The notes below the pieces were generated by a model. It ran no database searches. It was given only the letters and a program-made list of their open reading frames with translations, and had not been told where the DNA came from. From assembly GCF_000171815.1 (NCBI RefSeq), contig NZ_ABGR01000001.1, positions 310,001 to 374,000 on the forward strand: a stretch of 64,000 bases of DNA, given 5' to 3'. This document shows, piece after piece, positions 7,937 through 16,885 of the stretch (positions are counted from its first letter, which is position 1; each line of letters opens with the position of its first letter). The position numbers and the translations under genes were made by a program. The stretch comes from Vibrio sp. AND4. Lineage in GTDB: Bacteria > Pseudomonadota > Gammaproteobacteria > Enterobacterales > Vibrionaceae.

Positions 7937-10093
7937 CTAGCGGATATTAATGTTATTGTCTCGTCTGTCGTACATATCAGGTGTGGTGTGAAGCCCCCCT
8001 GCGTATCCAGCGGCTTCTAATGTTTCACGTACCTCCTGCACATCAGCAGCGGTGACAACTTCTTGCTGGTCTCCGAGGTGTTTACGTACAAAGGTAATCA
8101 GCTCTGCCAGACGAGCATCAGAGAGGATGTCCTCGAAGCTTGCCATCGGCATGAAATTACGCTCTGGATCGATATAAGTCGGTTGTAAGCCACGGACAGT
8201 AACCGCAATCGTGTTGAATGGATCGCTGTGCATGATGATACCGTTGTCCAATAAGGTTGGTGCAATTGGGTCTCGTCCTTTACCATCGTTGCCGTGACAA
8301 GCACCACAGGTTTGTTTGTAGACGGTATATATCGGATCTTGGTAGGCAGCATCATCGAACCCTTTTGGCTCAAGTGGTACAGCGTCGACAGCGATAAAGT
8401 TGTTCACATCACCATTGAGTAGGTAGTAAGACATAGATTCGACGTCTTCTCGTGTCATCAAGCTCAAACTGTTCTTGACCACATCAGCCATACCAGCAAA
8501 TGCAGTTCCTTTATCTGAGTGACCGGTGTGCAAGAAGTCCGTGAGTGTTTTTTCGTCCCAACCGTCAACATACAACTCTGTCGATGTGATATCCGGTGCA
8601 TTCCAGCCGTCGATCAGATTCCCTTGGAAGATTCGCTCCGGTATCAGGGCTTGGGCAATGTTACGCGGCGTGTGACACTCAGAGCAGTGCCCTAGGCCAG
8701 CTACCCAGTATTTGCCTTTTTGCCATTTCTCAACATCATCGACTTGACCTTTAAGCTCGTCTGGTAAACTGTAGTCGATTGGATCCGTGTCCATAAAGAC
8801 AATGTTCCAACCGAGTAAACCAAGGCGGATGTTTGATGGGAACATCATGTGGTTTTCGTCGTTACGACGAGCAACCGAAGGGATAGATTGCATGAACTCC
8901 CACAAATCCTCTATATCTTCTTCCGTTAGGTACTGATAGGAGGTGTAGGGCATTGCTGGGTACAGGTAACCGTGTTTGCCTTTGCCTTTCACGAGTGCAT
9001 CGCGAAAATCAAAATAGTTGTACTCGCCAATGCCTGCGCTGGCATGGGGGGTGATGTTAGTAGAATATATGGTGCCAAATGGGGTGACAAACGGCAGCCC
9101 CCCCGCAAAGGGTTCACCACCTTCCGCACTATGACAAGCCACACAGTCTCCGGCATGAGCCAGATACTCACCACGTTTGACGGCCTCAGCATCAAGCTCT
9201 GCAAGTTTCAGCTTTTCCTTTTCGCCCGCTTTACGAATGTAGGCACCAAGTGCGAGGATCTCATGTTCAGAGAGTTGATTTTCAAACGCTGGCATCAAGT
9301 TGTTTAATCCGTAATTGATGGTGTGCTGGATCTCCTCAATACTACCGCCATGGAGCCAGACATTGTCTGATAAGTCGGGTACACCTGTTTGTTTATTTGC
9401 GATAGAACCGTCGCCATGGCAAGAGGAGCAATGTTCAGCAAACAAGGTCTTTCCGAGCTCCACCTTCACTTCTGGTACGTCACTGTGACGTTGATTGAGA
9501 GAGGCGAGGTAGTATGCCACCTTGTCAACTTCGTCTTTCCGCATGACTTCAACCCATCCCGGCATGGCACCGTTCCGGCCCTTTGCGATAGAATGAATGA
9601 TGGCGTCGTCATCACCACCGTACATCCATTCGTTATCAATTAGGTTCGGAAAATGTTTTTGGCCTTGAGCGTTGTCTTGATGGCACGCTGCGCAATGGGT
9701 TTTGAAAAGAATATGGCCAGAACGCACGATATCCATATTTTGCGCCAGTGCACTAAGTGAAGTGTCTGTGACTCGACTAAATTGTTCATCTAGGGTGGTG
9801 GTTGGTGAGCTAAGTTTGTCATCACTTTGGTCGTAATTCGTTAACCCTTTCCACTCACCTAAGCCCGGATATAAAACTAAATAACCCGCTGATAACAAAA
9901 ACGCGACAGCGTAACTTACAAACAGCAGTTTGGGTGGTGGTGCATCTTTTTCATCAATGCCGTCGAAGGTGGCAATAGTATGGTCTTGGTCTGCTTTGTG
10001 GTTGTTACGCCAGTATTTGACGACAACTGCGACCATCAATGTGAAGAAGATAATGGTGGTGGCAATCGCCCACCAGTTCCAGAATGTGCTCAT
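7937..10093 (-). CDS. ccoP: Five-heme CcoP fusion: cbb3 oxidase diheme subunit joined to a triheme cytochrome c
   Basis: Membrane-anchored cytochrome c subunit of a cbb3-type oxidase, carrying electrons to CcoN. Ordinary CcoP is roughly 300 residues with two hemes; this one is 718 residues. Residues 1-290 are a standard CcoP: membrane segments near 5-27 and 55-76, the YLVLYPGLGEWKG signature, and heme sites CAACH (134-138) and CSSCH (222-226). From about 300 to 718 it continues in frame into a triheme module with CVACH (317-321), CSECH (470-474) and CGACH (596-600). That module resembles the cytochrome subunits of membrane-bound alcohol, gluconate and isoquinoline-type dehydrogenases (GEYLAHAGDCVACHS, TPFGTIYSTNITP). 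No partner dehydrogenase is encoded nearby. It overlaps ccoO by 4 bp. The module's job is inferred. Confidence 0.9.
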   Translation of the reverse strand: MSTFWNWWAIATTIIFFTLMVAVVVKYWRNNHKADQDHTIATFDGIDEKDAPPPKLLFVSYAVAFLLSAGYLVLYPGLGEWKGLTNYDQSDDKLSSPTTTLDEQFSRVTDTSLSALAQNMDIVRSGHILFKTHCAACHQDNAQGQKHFPNLIDNEWMYGGDDDAIIHSIAKGRNGAMPGWVEVMRKDEVDKVAYYLASLNQRHSDVPEVKVELGKTLFAEHCSSCHGDGSIANKQTGVPDLSDNVWLHGGSIEEIQHTINYGLNNLMPAFENQLSEHEILALGAYIRKAGEKEKLKLAELDAEAVKRGEYLAHAGDCVACHSAEGGEPFAGGLPFVTPFGTIYSTNITPHASAGIGEYNYFDFRDALVKGKGKHGYLYPAMPYTSYQYLTEEDIEDLWEFMQSIPSVARRNDENHMMFPSNIRLGLLGWNIVFMDTDPIDYSLPDELKGQVDDVEKWQKGKYWVAGLGHCSECHTPRNIAQALIPERIFQGNLIDGWNAPDITSTELYVDGWDEKTLTDFLHTGHSDKGTAFAGMADVVKNSLSLMTREDVESMSYYLLNGDVNNFIAVDAVPLEPKGFDDAAYQDPIYTVYKQTCGACHGNDGKGRDPIAPTLLDNGIIMHSDPFNTIAVTVRGLQPTYIDPERNFMPMASFEDILSDARLAELITFVRKHLGDQQEVVTAADVQEVRETLEAAGYAGGLHTTPDMYDRRDNNINIR

Positions 10094-10701
10094 TGTGCCA
10101 CCTCCTGCGCTGTGTCTTGGCCAAGACTTTGAAGATAACGAATCAGAGCCTCAGCTTTAGTTTTTCCACGAACTTGCAAACGCGCATCAGATATTTCTTG
10201 GTCAGTGTAGGGCACGCCCAGCATGCGCAGTGTTTCCATTTTATTACCAATAGCGTTGCCAGATAATGTCTGCTCAAACAACCAAGGGTACGACGGCATG
10301 ATAGATGTCGGCACAACTTGGCGTGGATTGACTAAATGCAACACATGCCATTGGTCTGAATATTTGCGACCAAGATTGGTCAGATCTGGGCCCGTACGTT
10401 TAGAGCCCCATAAGTTCGGAAACTCGTAAATGTCATCAGACTCCTTGTTAGCGCGGCCGTTGCGTTTGATTTCTGGCTCTAGTGGGCGAACCATTTGTGT
10501 GTGGCACACATGACAACCTTCACTGATATAGATATCGCGACCTGCAAGCTCAAGCGCGGTTAACGGCTTCGCTAAGCTACCTTTGGCTATGTCGTCAGTG
10601 CGCAGGATATTGGGCACTACCCACACCGCAAAGGAGAAGGCAGCAACAACGAAAGTTGTGATGATTAGGATAACCACCGAATGCGTAAAGTCTTTGCTCA
10701 T
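10090..10701 (-). CDS. ccoO: cbb3-type cytochrome c oxidase monoheme subunit CcoO
   Basis: Membrane-anchored monoheme cytochrome c that passes electrons between CcoP and the CcoN catalytic subunit. The 203 residues show one N-terminal membrane anchor (about 9-31) and a single heme site CHVCH (63-67), followed by the CcoO signature TQMVRPLEPE and the later GPDLTNLGRKY. It starts 1 bp after the ccoN stop and overlaps ccoP by 4 bp, implying a tightly coupled N-O-P operon. No ccoQ lies between O and P. Confidence 0.95.
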   Translation of the reverse strand: MSKDFTHSVVILIITTFVVAAFSFAVWVVPNILRTDDIAKGSLAKPLTALELAGRDIYISEGCHVCHTQMVRPLEPEIKRNGRANKESDDIYEFPNLWGSKRTGPDLTNLGRKYSDQWHVLHLVNPRQVVPTSIMPSYPWLFEQTLSGNAIGNKMETLRMLGVPYTDQEISDARLQVRGKTKAEALIRYLQSLGQDTAQEVAQ

Positions 10702-10702
10702 T

Positions 10703-12112
10703 TTATGCCTCCTTCACCACGAGTACAGCCGGTGAACGCACGGTCTTGTAGAGGTTGAAAGCCATCAGGAATAAACCGAGTACAAACAGTGCACCACCAA
10801 AGAAACGTAGGAACAACCAAGGTGCTTTGAAGTTCATTGCTTCAACAAAACTGTACACCAGCTCACCATTCTCGTTTTGAGTGAGCCACATATAGCCCTC
10901 ACCAATGCCAGCAACCCAAAGAGCGATGGCATAAATCGCGACGCCTGCATGGGCAAGCCAGAAATGCCATTTGATGAGTCGATTCGACCACAGTTCTGTT
11001 TTATTCCACAGGCGTGGAATAAAGTAATAGAAAACCGCTATGCCTGACATGGCTACCCAACCTAATGCGCCGGAGTGAACGTGACCAATTACCCACTCGG
11101 TATTATGGGCCATCATGTTAAACCAACGGATCGCCAACAACGGCCCTTCAAAGGTTGCTAAGCAGTAATAAAGGATGGCAGAGAAGAAAAACAGGCATAT
11201 ATAGTCTGACTTGAGCTTGGTTTTGTTTTGCAGAAGGGTCATCGCACTGTTGAAAGCACCAGCCCATGACGGGAGCCACAGAATAAGTGACATGATAATC
11301 CCTATATTCTGAACCCAAACAGGGACCGACGAGTAAATGAGGTGGTGAGTACCGGCCCAAGTGTAAAAGCCGACTAGGCCCCAAAAGTGAATAACAGATA
11401 AGCGATAAGAGTATATCGGACGGTCAGCCGCTTTCGGAATAAAATAATAGTTCATCCCGATCACCCCAGCGGTTAGCAAGAAACCTACTGCGTTGTGGCC
11501 CCACCACCATTGGACTATCGCGTCCTGAGCCCCAGCAAATACTGAGTAAGATTTCATCATCGAAACTGGCATCGCCAAGTTATTTACGACGAATATCATC
11601 GCGATCACTATGATGAAGGCGGCAAAGAACCAGTTTGCTACAAAGATATGATCCACTTTGCGCTTGGCGATAGTGCCAAAGAAAAGCACCGCATAAAGCA
11701 CCCATACTAAGACAATCAGCAAGTCGATAGGCCACTCTAATTCGGCGTATTCTTTTGAGGTCGTATAGCCTGCGGGTAAGGTTATCAGTGCTAACAGAAG
11801 TACCAACTGCCACCCCCAGAACACCATCCAGGATAGGCTCTGATTAAAAAGGCGACATCGACCAGTACGCTGAGCAATATAGAGTGATGTACCCATTAGA
11901 ATATTGACGACAAAGCCATATATCACGCCAGAAGTGTGGAGCGGTCTAAGGCGACCAAACTGAAAATACTGCGAGTCAAAGTTGAGAGCAGGCCAGTACA
12001 ACTGCGCAGCGAGAATGACGCCGATGATCATCCCTGCAACAGCCCAAACCAACGATGCCAACACGAAATACTTAACAACTTGGGTGTTGTATTGAGTAGT
12101 TGCTTGTTCCAT
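10703..12112 (-). CDS. ccoN: cbb3-type cytochrome c oxidase catalytic subunit I, CcoN
   Basis: Heme-copper oxidase subunit with low-spin heme b, high-spin heme b3 and CuB; reduces O2 to water in the inner membrane. The 469-residue, multi-pass protein matches the family's usual size of about 475. Metal-binding histidines are visible in LRPLHTSGVIYG, WWWGHNAVGF (CuB), the TWAGTHH pair (CuB) and NTEWVIGHVHSGALGW (heme ligands). It lies between a monoheme cytochrome c gene (15 bp upstream) and ccoO. A second, conventional cco operon is usual elsewhere in Vibrio genomes, so this is probably an extra oxidase (inference). Confidence 0.95.
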   Translation of the reverse strand: MEQATTQYNTQVVKYFVLASLVWAVAGMIIGVILAAQLYWPALNFDSQYFQFGRLRPLHTSGVIYGFVVNILMGTSLYIAQRTGRCRLFNQSLSWMVFWGWQLVLLLALITLPAGYTTSKEYAELEWPIDLLIVLVWVLYAVLFFGTIAKRKVDHIFVANWFFAAFIIVIAMIFVVNNLAMPVSMMKSYSVFAGAQDAIVQWWWGHNAVGFLLTAGVIGMNYYFIPKAADRPIYSYRLSVIHFWGLVGFYTWAGTHHLIYSSVPVWVQNIGIIMSLILWLPSWAGAFNSAMTLLQNKTKLKSDYICLFFFSAILYYCLATFEGPLLAIRWFNMMAHNTEWVIGHVHSGALGWVAMSGIAVFYYFIPRLWNKTELWSNRLIKWHFWLAHAGVAIYAIALWVAGIGEGYMWLTQNENGELVYSFVEAMNFKAPWLFLRFFGGALFVLGLFLMAFNLYKTVRSPAVLVVKEA

Positions 12113-12127
12113 AGGGAAAGTCCTCGT

Positions 12128-12520
12128 TTAAGGCTGGGGCTCGTTAACTGCTGGTGAAGTCTCACTTCCGAGCAGTGAGTAGTAATGAGAGATATCCTCG
12201 ATATCTTGGTCTGTAAGTGCGTCAGCTTGCTGTTGCATTAGCACAGCAAGGCCACTGGTTCGCTCCCGAGTTTTGTAGTCCTTCAAAGACGAGATCAAAT
12301 ATGTCTTGTTTTGACCGCGAAGATTTGGGTAGGCGTCAATGGTTGAGATGCCGTCAGCGCCATGGCATGTCATACATACTTTTGCTTTCTCTTTGCCGAC
12401 CTCAAACTGTTTATCGACGTTTTTTTCCGTCGCGAGAGTGAAGGAAGAGAAGCCTAAAGCGGCAACCAGAGCCATTTTGAAAGCCGCGATTATGCAATGG
12501 GTTTTATTTAATCTCATCAC
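12128..12520 (-). CDS. Periplasmic monoheme cytochrome c, c4/c5-like
   Basis: A 130-residue exported cytochrome with a signal peptide (about 1-30, ending TLA) and one heme site, CMTCH (49-53). The probable axial methionine is in AVLMQQQADALTDQDIEDI, the pattern seen in half-molecules of cytochrome c4. It is the first gene of the leftward oxidase operon, 15 bp before ccoN, so it is a plausible soluble electron donor to CcoO/CcoP (inference from position). The promoter should lie in the A+T-rich region to its right; no convincing FNR or ArcA site was found there. Confidence 0.88.
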   Translation of the reverse strand: MMRLNKTHCIIAAFKMALVAALGFSSFTLATEKNVDKQFEVGKEKAKVCMTCHGADGISTIDAYPNLRGQNKTYLISSLKDYKTRERTSGLAVLMQQQADALTDQDIEDISHYYSLLGSETSPAVNEPQP

Positions 12521-13136
12521 TGTTTCCTAGTAAATTAAATGCGTTTTCTATTACCTGAGGTGTTAATTTTTTGTATTTATACATTAAATAATAAGCAGGT
12601 AATGGCTAATTCGCTATGTAAGAGCCGCTTTAATTATGAATTTAATATTAATACGTGCCGATGCTTTGGATTGGACAAAATCGATGACAATAAAACTAAA
12701 GTGAAAATAGGTGGTTAGCTCTTCGTGTTTGTAAAACAGCAAGGTCTATGTGATTTGGTTATTTATGTGATGTTTTTAAAAAGAACAGGAGAAATTGAAA
12801 ACGGTGTATGGCACTCAGCAAGTGCGTTGAAAGATTATGAGAACTTGAAAAAACGAACATTAAGATGTTTGTGGAAGTTCGATCACAGAATCAAAACATT
12901 ACATATGTACTTAAACCTTCAATTTAACTATTGATAAAATTGTTTCGTTTAATAAATGCCCATATTGCTATTGAAAATGAAGTGAATACTGTTTTACTTT
13001 GTAGGATTTACCTTACATTTTATCATTATTAATAAATTCATTATTTCGTTAGAGTGGTTTTGTCTGAGTGCCGTTGGCATTAGTTGAAACTGTTCAGTCT
13101 TTGATTGGTAAATAATTGAATTTAAGGGTTTTTGTA
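12521..13136. other. A+T-rich intergenic region upstream of the cbb3 operon
   Basis: A stretch of 616 bp, clearly richer in A+T than its neighbours, between the leftward cbb3 operon and the rightward toxin-like gene. It must carry the cbb3 promoter. A 69-codon frame with a GTG start (12725-12934) was seen but has no good ribosome-binding site and no recognisable family. No integron attC-like structure was found. Confidence 0.4.
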
Positions 13137-13436
13137 ATGGTGTATGAGTTTGATGACAGTAACCAGAGAGCACGTTTTAAAAGAGGTAGGCACGTTAAAG
13201 TGGGTTCGTGCGGCATGAAAAAGTATCATGAATGGCGCAGAATGATTGTTAGCGGGCTTTACTCGCCAAAAGAGGCAGCAATAGCCGTTGGGGACTCCCA
13301 TTATGAGCAGTTGAGAGGGGTGAAGTTTGAAACTTATCCAGTTTACTCAATACGTTTAACTCAAAAGGACCGAGTGACATTTATCTACCCATCACCATAC
13401 CGAATTAAAATCATTGAAGTCGGCGGACACTATTAA
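13137..13436 (+). CDS. Small RelE/YoeB-superfamily-like protein, candidate orphan toxin
   Basis: A 99-residue basic protein starting at the ATG at 13137, with AAGGG about 9 bp upstream. The C-terminal half follows the RelE/ParE fold pattern: LRGVKF, YSIRLTQKDRVTFIY, a short turn, then YRIKIIEVGGHY. The closing His-Tyr and the Arg in the central strand recall the YoeB/Txe catalytic residues. That resemblance was judged by eye, so it is tentative. No antitoxin-like gene precedes or follows it; its neighbours are an A+T-rich gap and the convergent liuE. If it is a toxin it would be an orphan or have lost its toxicity. It may equally be an unrelated uncharacterised protein. Confidence 0.55.
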   Translation: MVYEFDDSNQRARFKRGRHVKVGSCGMKKYHEWRRMIVSGLYSPKEAAIAVGDSHYEQLRGVKFETYPVYSIRLTQKDRVTFIYPSPYRIKIIEVGGHY

Positions 13437-13495
13437 TTATTTGGACAGAAGTTGGTTTTGTTACGCTTTTCAAGCATTGAATCGAGATCATCTGC

Positions 13496-14401
13496 CTATT
13501 TTTCCACGAGTTCTGATAGCGCCAGCGAGACTTTTGAGCTCGGCTGGCGGTTTAACTCTCGGCTAATCATCCATCCGGCTTTTGCAAGCATCGTCAAGTC
13601 GACGCCAGTTTCTATCCCTAACCCTTTACACAGGTAGAGTACGTCTTCCGTCGCTACGTTACCCGATGCGCCGTGAGCATAAGGACAGCCTCCGAGACCG
13701 GCTACGCTGCTATCGATGGTGAGTATGCCCATGGTTAAAGCTTGATATATATTTGCCAACGCTTGTCCCCATGTATCGTGAAAATGTGCGGCGAGCTGGT
13801 CTATCGGGACTTTGGTTTGCACCGCTTCTAACATTCTAGCGACACGAATAGGTGTTGCTGTGCCTATGGTGTCACCGAGTGAAACCTCATAGCATCCTAA
13901 TTCCTTGAGCAGATAAGCGATGGTCGCTACTTGCTCTGGTCTGGTTGACCCTTCGTACGGGCAATCTACAACGCAAGACAGATACCCACGTACGATAATA
14001 TGATGTTTTTTGGCTAACTCCATTACAGGTTCGAAGCGAGTGAGGCTTTGCGCGATCGAGCAATTGATATTTCGTTGGCAAAACCCTTCCGATGCAGAGG
14101 TGAAGATTGCGACTTGGTTGGCTCCAGCTTCTAACGCTTTCTCGAAACCTTGTGTGTTGGGCGTTAAAGCGGAATAAACGATCTGTGGGCGGCGGGTGAT
14201 GTTCTTCATTACTTCAAAAGAGTCTGCCATCTGAGGCACCCATTTTGGCGAGACGAAAGAGCCAACCTCGATATGACTCAGCCCCGTCTCAGAGAGCAGG
14301 TCAATAAGGCGAATTTTCGCTTGCGTGGACACCATTGATTCGTTTTGTAGTCCGTCCCTTGCGCCCACCTCGACGATATTGACTTTGCTTGGCAAATTCA
14401 T
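13496..14401 (-). CDS. liuE: Hydroxymethylglutaryl-CoA lyase
   Basis: Cleaves 3-hydroxy-3-methylglutaryl-CoA into acetoacetate and acetyl-CoA, the last step of leucine breakdown. The 301 residues form the TIM-barrel HMGL-like family: VEVGARDGLQNE near the N-terminus (substrate and metal site), HFHDTWGQAL (metal-binding histidines) and GLGGCPYAHGASGNVATED with the conserved reactive cysteine. It overlaps liuC by 4 bp (ATGA), so the two are translationally coupled. In the standard liu order a liuD gene would sit between liuC and liuE; here there is no room for it. Also called mvaB. Confidence 0.93.
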   Translation of the reverse strand: MNLPSKVNIVEVGARDGLQNESMVSTQAKIRLIDLLSETGLSHIEVGSFVSPKWVPQMADSFEVMKNITRRPQIVYSALTPNTQGFEKALEAGANQVAIFTSASEGFCQRNINCSIAQSLTRFEPVMELAKKHHIIVRGYLSCVVDCPYEGSTRPEQVATIAYLLKELGCYEVSLGDTIGTATPIRVARMLEAVQTKVPIDQLAAHFHDTWGQALANIYQALTMGILTIDSSVAGLGGCPYAHGASGNVATEDVLYLCKGLGIETGVDLTMLAKAGWMISRELNRQPSSKVSLALSELVEK

Positions 14402-15243
14402 CGCTTGGCCTTAGCTGGCTTAATGAGCCAGTCTGGTTCTCTTTTTTCAAGAAAGGCATGTAAGCCATCTTGCCCTTGCGGTGACACGCGAATGTCAGCG
14501 ATCAGTTGGCTAGTGTATTGGATAAGTTGGCCATCAATTGGATTTTGGTGGCATTGATGGCACAGAGCTTTGGTTTTTCGCATTGCGTCTGGGCTATTAA
14601 GTAACAGCGAATCAATCAAGTTTTCTACGACGGTTTCAATGTTATTCAGCTTGTGCACCTCATGCACAATGCCAAACTTCTCAGCTTGATCAGCGTTAAT
14701 TACTTCTGCACTGAGCATATAACGACGCGCTTGGCGGTTGCCCATTGCTCTTATCACAAAGGGTGAGATAGTTGCGGGAACAAGTCCAAGTTTTACCTCA
14801 CTCAAGCAAAAGTTCGCATCGTGCGCAGCGATGGCAATATCACAACAGCAGACTAAGCCCAATGCGCCACCGAAAGCAGAACCTTGGACAACGGCAATAG
14901 TTGGTTGAGGGAAAGCATCCAAGGTAAGCATTAAGCGCGCTAGGTTTTGCGCGTCTTCAAGATTTTGTTTTCTGGTGCTGTTGACCATGGATTGCATCCA
15001 GCTTAAATCCGCGCCAGAAGAAAAGTGTTTGCCTTTCCCCCTTAGCACAAGACATCGAACGTCAGTACGCAATGCAAGGTAGTCCAGTCTGTGGATCAGC
15101 AAATCAATCATACAGTCGTCAAACGCGTTGTGTTTTTCTGTGCGGTTGAGTGTGAGCGTTGCGACGCCGGATTCATCGACGTTCCAAAGCACTTCATCTT
15201 GTCGTTTGTTGTTGGGGGTGATACTCGGTTGATGACCCTTCAT
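14398..15243 (-). CDS. liuC: Methylglutaconyl-CoA hydratase (enoyl-CoA hydratase family)
   Basis: Hydrates 3-methylglutaconyl-CoA to HMG-CoA in leucine catabolism. The crotonase fold is shown by LTLNRTEKHNAFD, the oxyanion-hole segments FSSGADLSWM and GSAFGGALGLVCCCDIAIA, and the LSEVKLGLVPATISPFV segment containing the catalytic-region Glu. The open frame runs further upstream to 15279, but the ATG at 15243 has AAAGGA at good spacing and gives 281 residues; the longer version would overlap liuB. Its C-terminus ends in a basic tail (PAKAKR). Position between liuB and liuE sets the specific substrate; sequence alone shows only the crotonase family. Confidence 0.88.
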   Translation of the reverse strand: MKGHQPSITPNNKRQDEVLWNVDESGVATLTLNRTEKHNAFDDCMIDLLIHRLDYLALRTDVRCLVLRGKGKHFSSGADLSWMQSMVNSTRKQNLEDAQNLARLMLTLDAFPQPTIAVVQGSAFGGALGLVCCCDIAIAAHDANFCLSEVKLGLVPATISPFVIRAMGNRQARRYMLSAEVINADQAEKFGIVHEVHKLNNIETVVENLIDSLLLNSPDAMRKTKALCHQCHQNPIDGQLIQYTSQLIADIRVSPQGQDGLHAFLEKREPDWLIKPAKAKR

Positions 15244-15259
15244 ACGGCGTCCTTTAATT

Positions 15260-16864
15260 TTACATTCTGAATATGCCAAAGTTACTGTCAGGAATTGGCG
15301 CAGTGCGCGCTGCTTTTAAAGCTAGAGTTAACACATGGCGCGTCTCTTTAGGGTCAATAATACCGTCGTCCCACAACCGTGCGCTGGCGTAATAGGGATG
15401 CCCCTGAGACTCATACAAGTCTATGATAGAATCGCGAAACGCACTTTCTTCTTTTTCAGGCCAGTCTTCACTACGACGTTTTTTCACTTCTCGGCGTACT
15501 TGGGTCAGTACCCCAGCGGCTTGCTCTCCGCCCATGACTGAGATGCGAGCGTTGGGCCACATCCACATCATGGTGGGATCATAAGAACGACCGCACATAC
15601 CGTAGTTGCCTGCACCGTAAGAGCCGCCAATAATCACGGTAAACTTGGGGACATCTGCGCACGCGACTGCCATTACCAGCTTCGCCCCGTGTTTTGCGAT
15701 GCCTTCCGCTTCAAACTTTTTACCGACCATAAAGCCGGTAATGTTTTGCAAAAAGAGCAGGGGAAGCTTGCGTTTGGCGCACAGCTCAATAAAGTGCGCG
15801 CCTTTTTGCGAAGATTCTGAAAACAAGATGCCATTGTTGGCCACGATGCCGATCAGGCTGCCTTGGATTCGCGCAAAGCCACATACGAGCGTTTTTCCGT
15901 AAAGCGCTTTGAACTCATCGAAGTCTGAGTCATCGACGATACGAGCAATGATCTCTCGTACATCAAAAGAGAGGCGCAGATTAGCGTTGACTATACCGTA
16001 CATTTCCTCGGCGTCGTAACGTGGTGGTAAGATGGGGTTGTCGCTTTGAATAGGTGTGGGCTGATTTGTATTTGAGATGGCTTCACGCGCGAGTTGCAAT
16101 GCATGCTGGTCGTTTTGCGCGTAATAATCAGCAACGCCAGACTTGCGGCAATGCACATCGGCCCCGCCTAACTCTTCATCAGTTACAATTTCACCAGTTG
16201 CGGCTTTGACCAGTGGTGGTCCGGCTAAAAATATGGTGCCTTGTTCTTTGACCATGATCGAAACGTCTGCCATGGCAGGTACATAGGCCCCGCCTGCGGT
16301 ACACAGGCCCATGACAACGGCAACTTGGGGTATGCCTTGTGCCGACATTCTGGCTTGGTTGAAAAAGATCCGTCCGAAGTGTTCTTTATCCGGAAAAACA
16401 TCGGCTTGGTGAGGAAGGTTTGCGCCACCAGAGTCCACCAAATAGACACAAGGCAATTGACAACGTTGAGCGATCTCTTGCGCACGCAGATGTTTTTTCA
16501 CGGTAAGTGGGTAATAGGTGCCACCTTTTACAGATGGGTCATTGGCGATCACCATGCATTGGATGCCTTCAATGGTGCCAATACCAGCGACAACACCTGC
16601 GCACGGGATTGATTCTTCGTAGACGTTCCAAGCGGCAAAGAGCCCCACTTCGAGAAACTCGCTGCCTTCGTCTAACAGGTGTTGGACGCGTTCGCGAACA
16701 GGCAGCTTTCCTTTTTGTCTTTGGCGGTCAATGGCTTTTTGTCCGCCACCTTGTTTGATTGCTTGGATATTGGCAGTCAGGTTTTGTACCAACTCAGTCA
16801 TGGCTGTTTTGTTTGACAAGAACAGCTCGCCGGTTGGCTTGGCTTTACTTTTGATAATTGCCAT
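15260..16864 (-). CDS. liuB: Methylcrotonyl-CoA carboxylase, carboxyltransferase (beta) subunit
   Basis: Transfers CO2 from carboxybiotin to 3-methylcrotonyl-CoA. The 534-residue protein has the two crotonase-like halves of acyl-CoA carboxyltransferases, with [20 protein letters not shown] in the N-half and [14 protein letters not shown] plus [10 protein letters not shown] in the C-half; these are typical of MCC beta rather than propionyl-CoA carboxylase. An AAGGAAG site precedes the ATG at 16864. The enzyme needs a biotin-carrying alpha subunit (LiuD), which is not encoded in this operon or elsewhere in the window. Confidence 0.92.
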   Translation of the reverse strand: MAIIKSKAKPTGELFLSNKTAMTELVQNLTANIQAIKQGGGQKAIDRQRQKGKLPVRERVQHLLDEGSEFLEVGLFAAWNVYEESIPCAGVVAGIGTIEGIQCMVIANDPSVKGGTYYPLTVKKHLRAQEIAQRCQLPCVYLVDSGGANLPHQADVFPDKEHFGRIFFNQARMSAQGIPQVAVVMGLCTAGGAYVPAMADVSIMVKEQGTIFLAGPPLVKAATGEIVTDEELGGADVHCRKSGVADYYAQNDQHALQLAREAISNTNQPTPIQSDNPILPPRYDAEEMYGIVNANLRLSFDVREIIARIVDDSDFDEFKALYGKTLVCGFARIQGSLIGIVANNGILFSESSQKGAHFIELCAKRKLPLLFLQNITGFMVGKKFEAEGIAKHGAKLVMAVACADVPKFTVIIGGSYGAGNYGMCGRSYDPTMMWMWPNARISVMGGEQAAGVLTQVRREVKKRRSEDWPEKEESAFRDSIIDLYESQGHPYYASARLWDDGIIDPKETRHVLTLALKAARTAPIPDSNFGIFRM

Positions 16865-16885
16865 AGTGACTTCCTTGTCAGTGAG

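Noticed and set aside
8500..9300. Frame error producing an artificial CcoP fusion
   Set aside because: The frame is continuous, codon use does not change at the junction, and all five heme motifs are intact in the same frame.
12725..12934. 69-codon frame starting with GTG upstream of the toxin-like gene, considered as an antitoxin
   Set aside because: No good ribosome-binding site, no DNA-binding motif typical of antitoxins and about 200 bp from the toxin-like gene.
12521..13500. Integron cassette or attC site around the toxin-like gene
   Set aside because: No attC-like inverted repeat or core-site sequence was found on either side.
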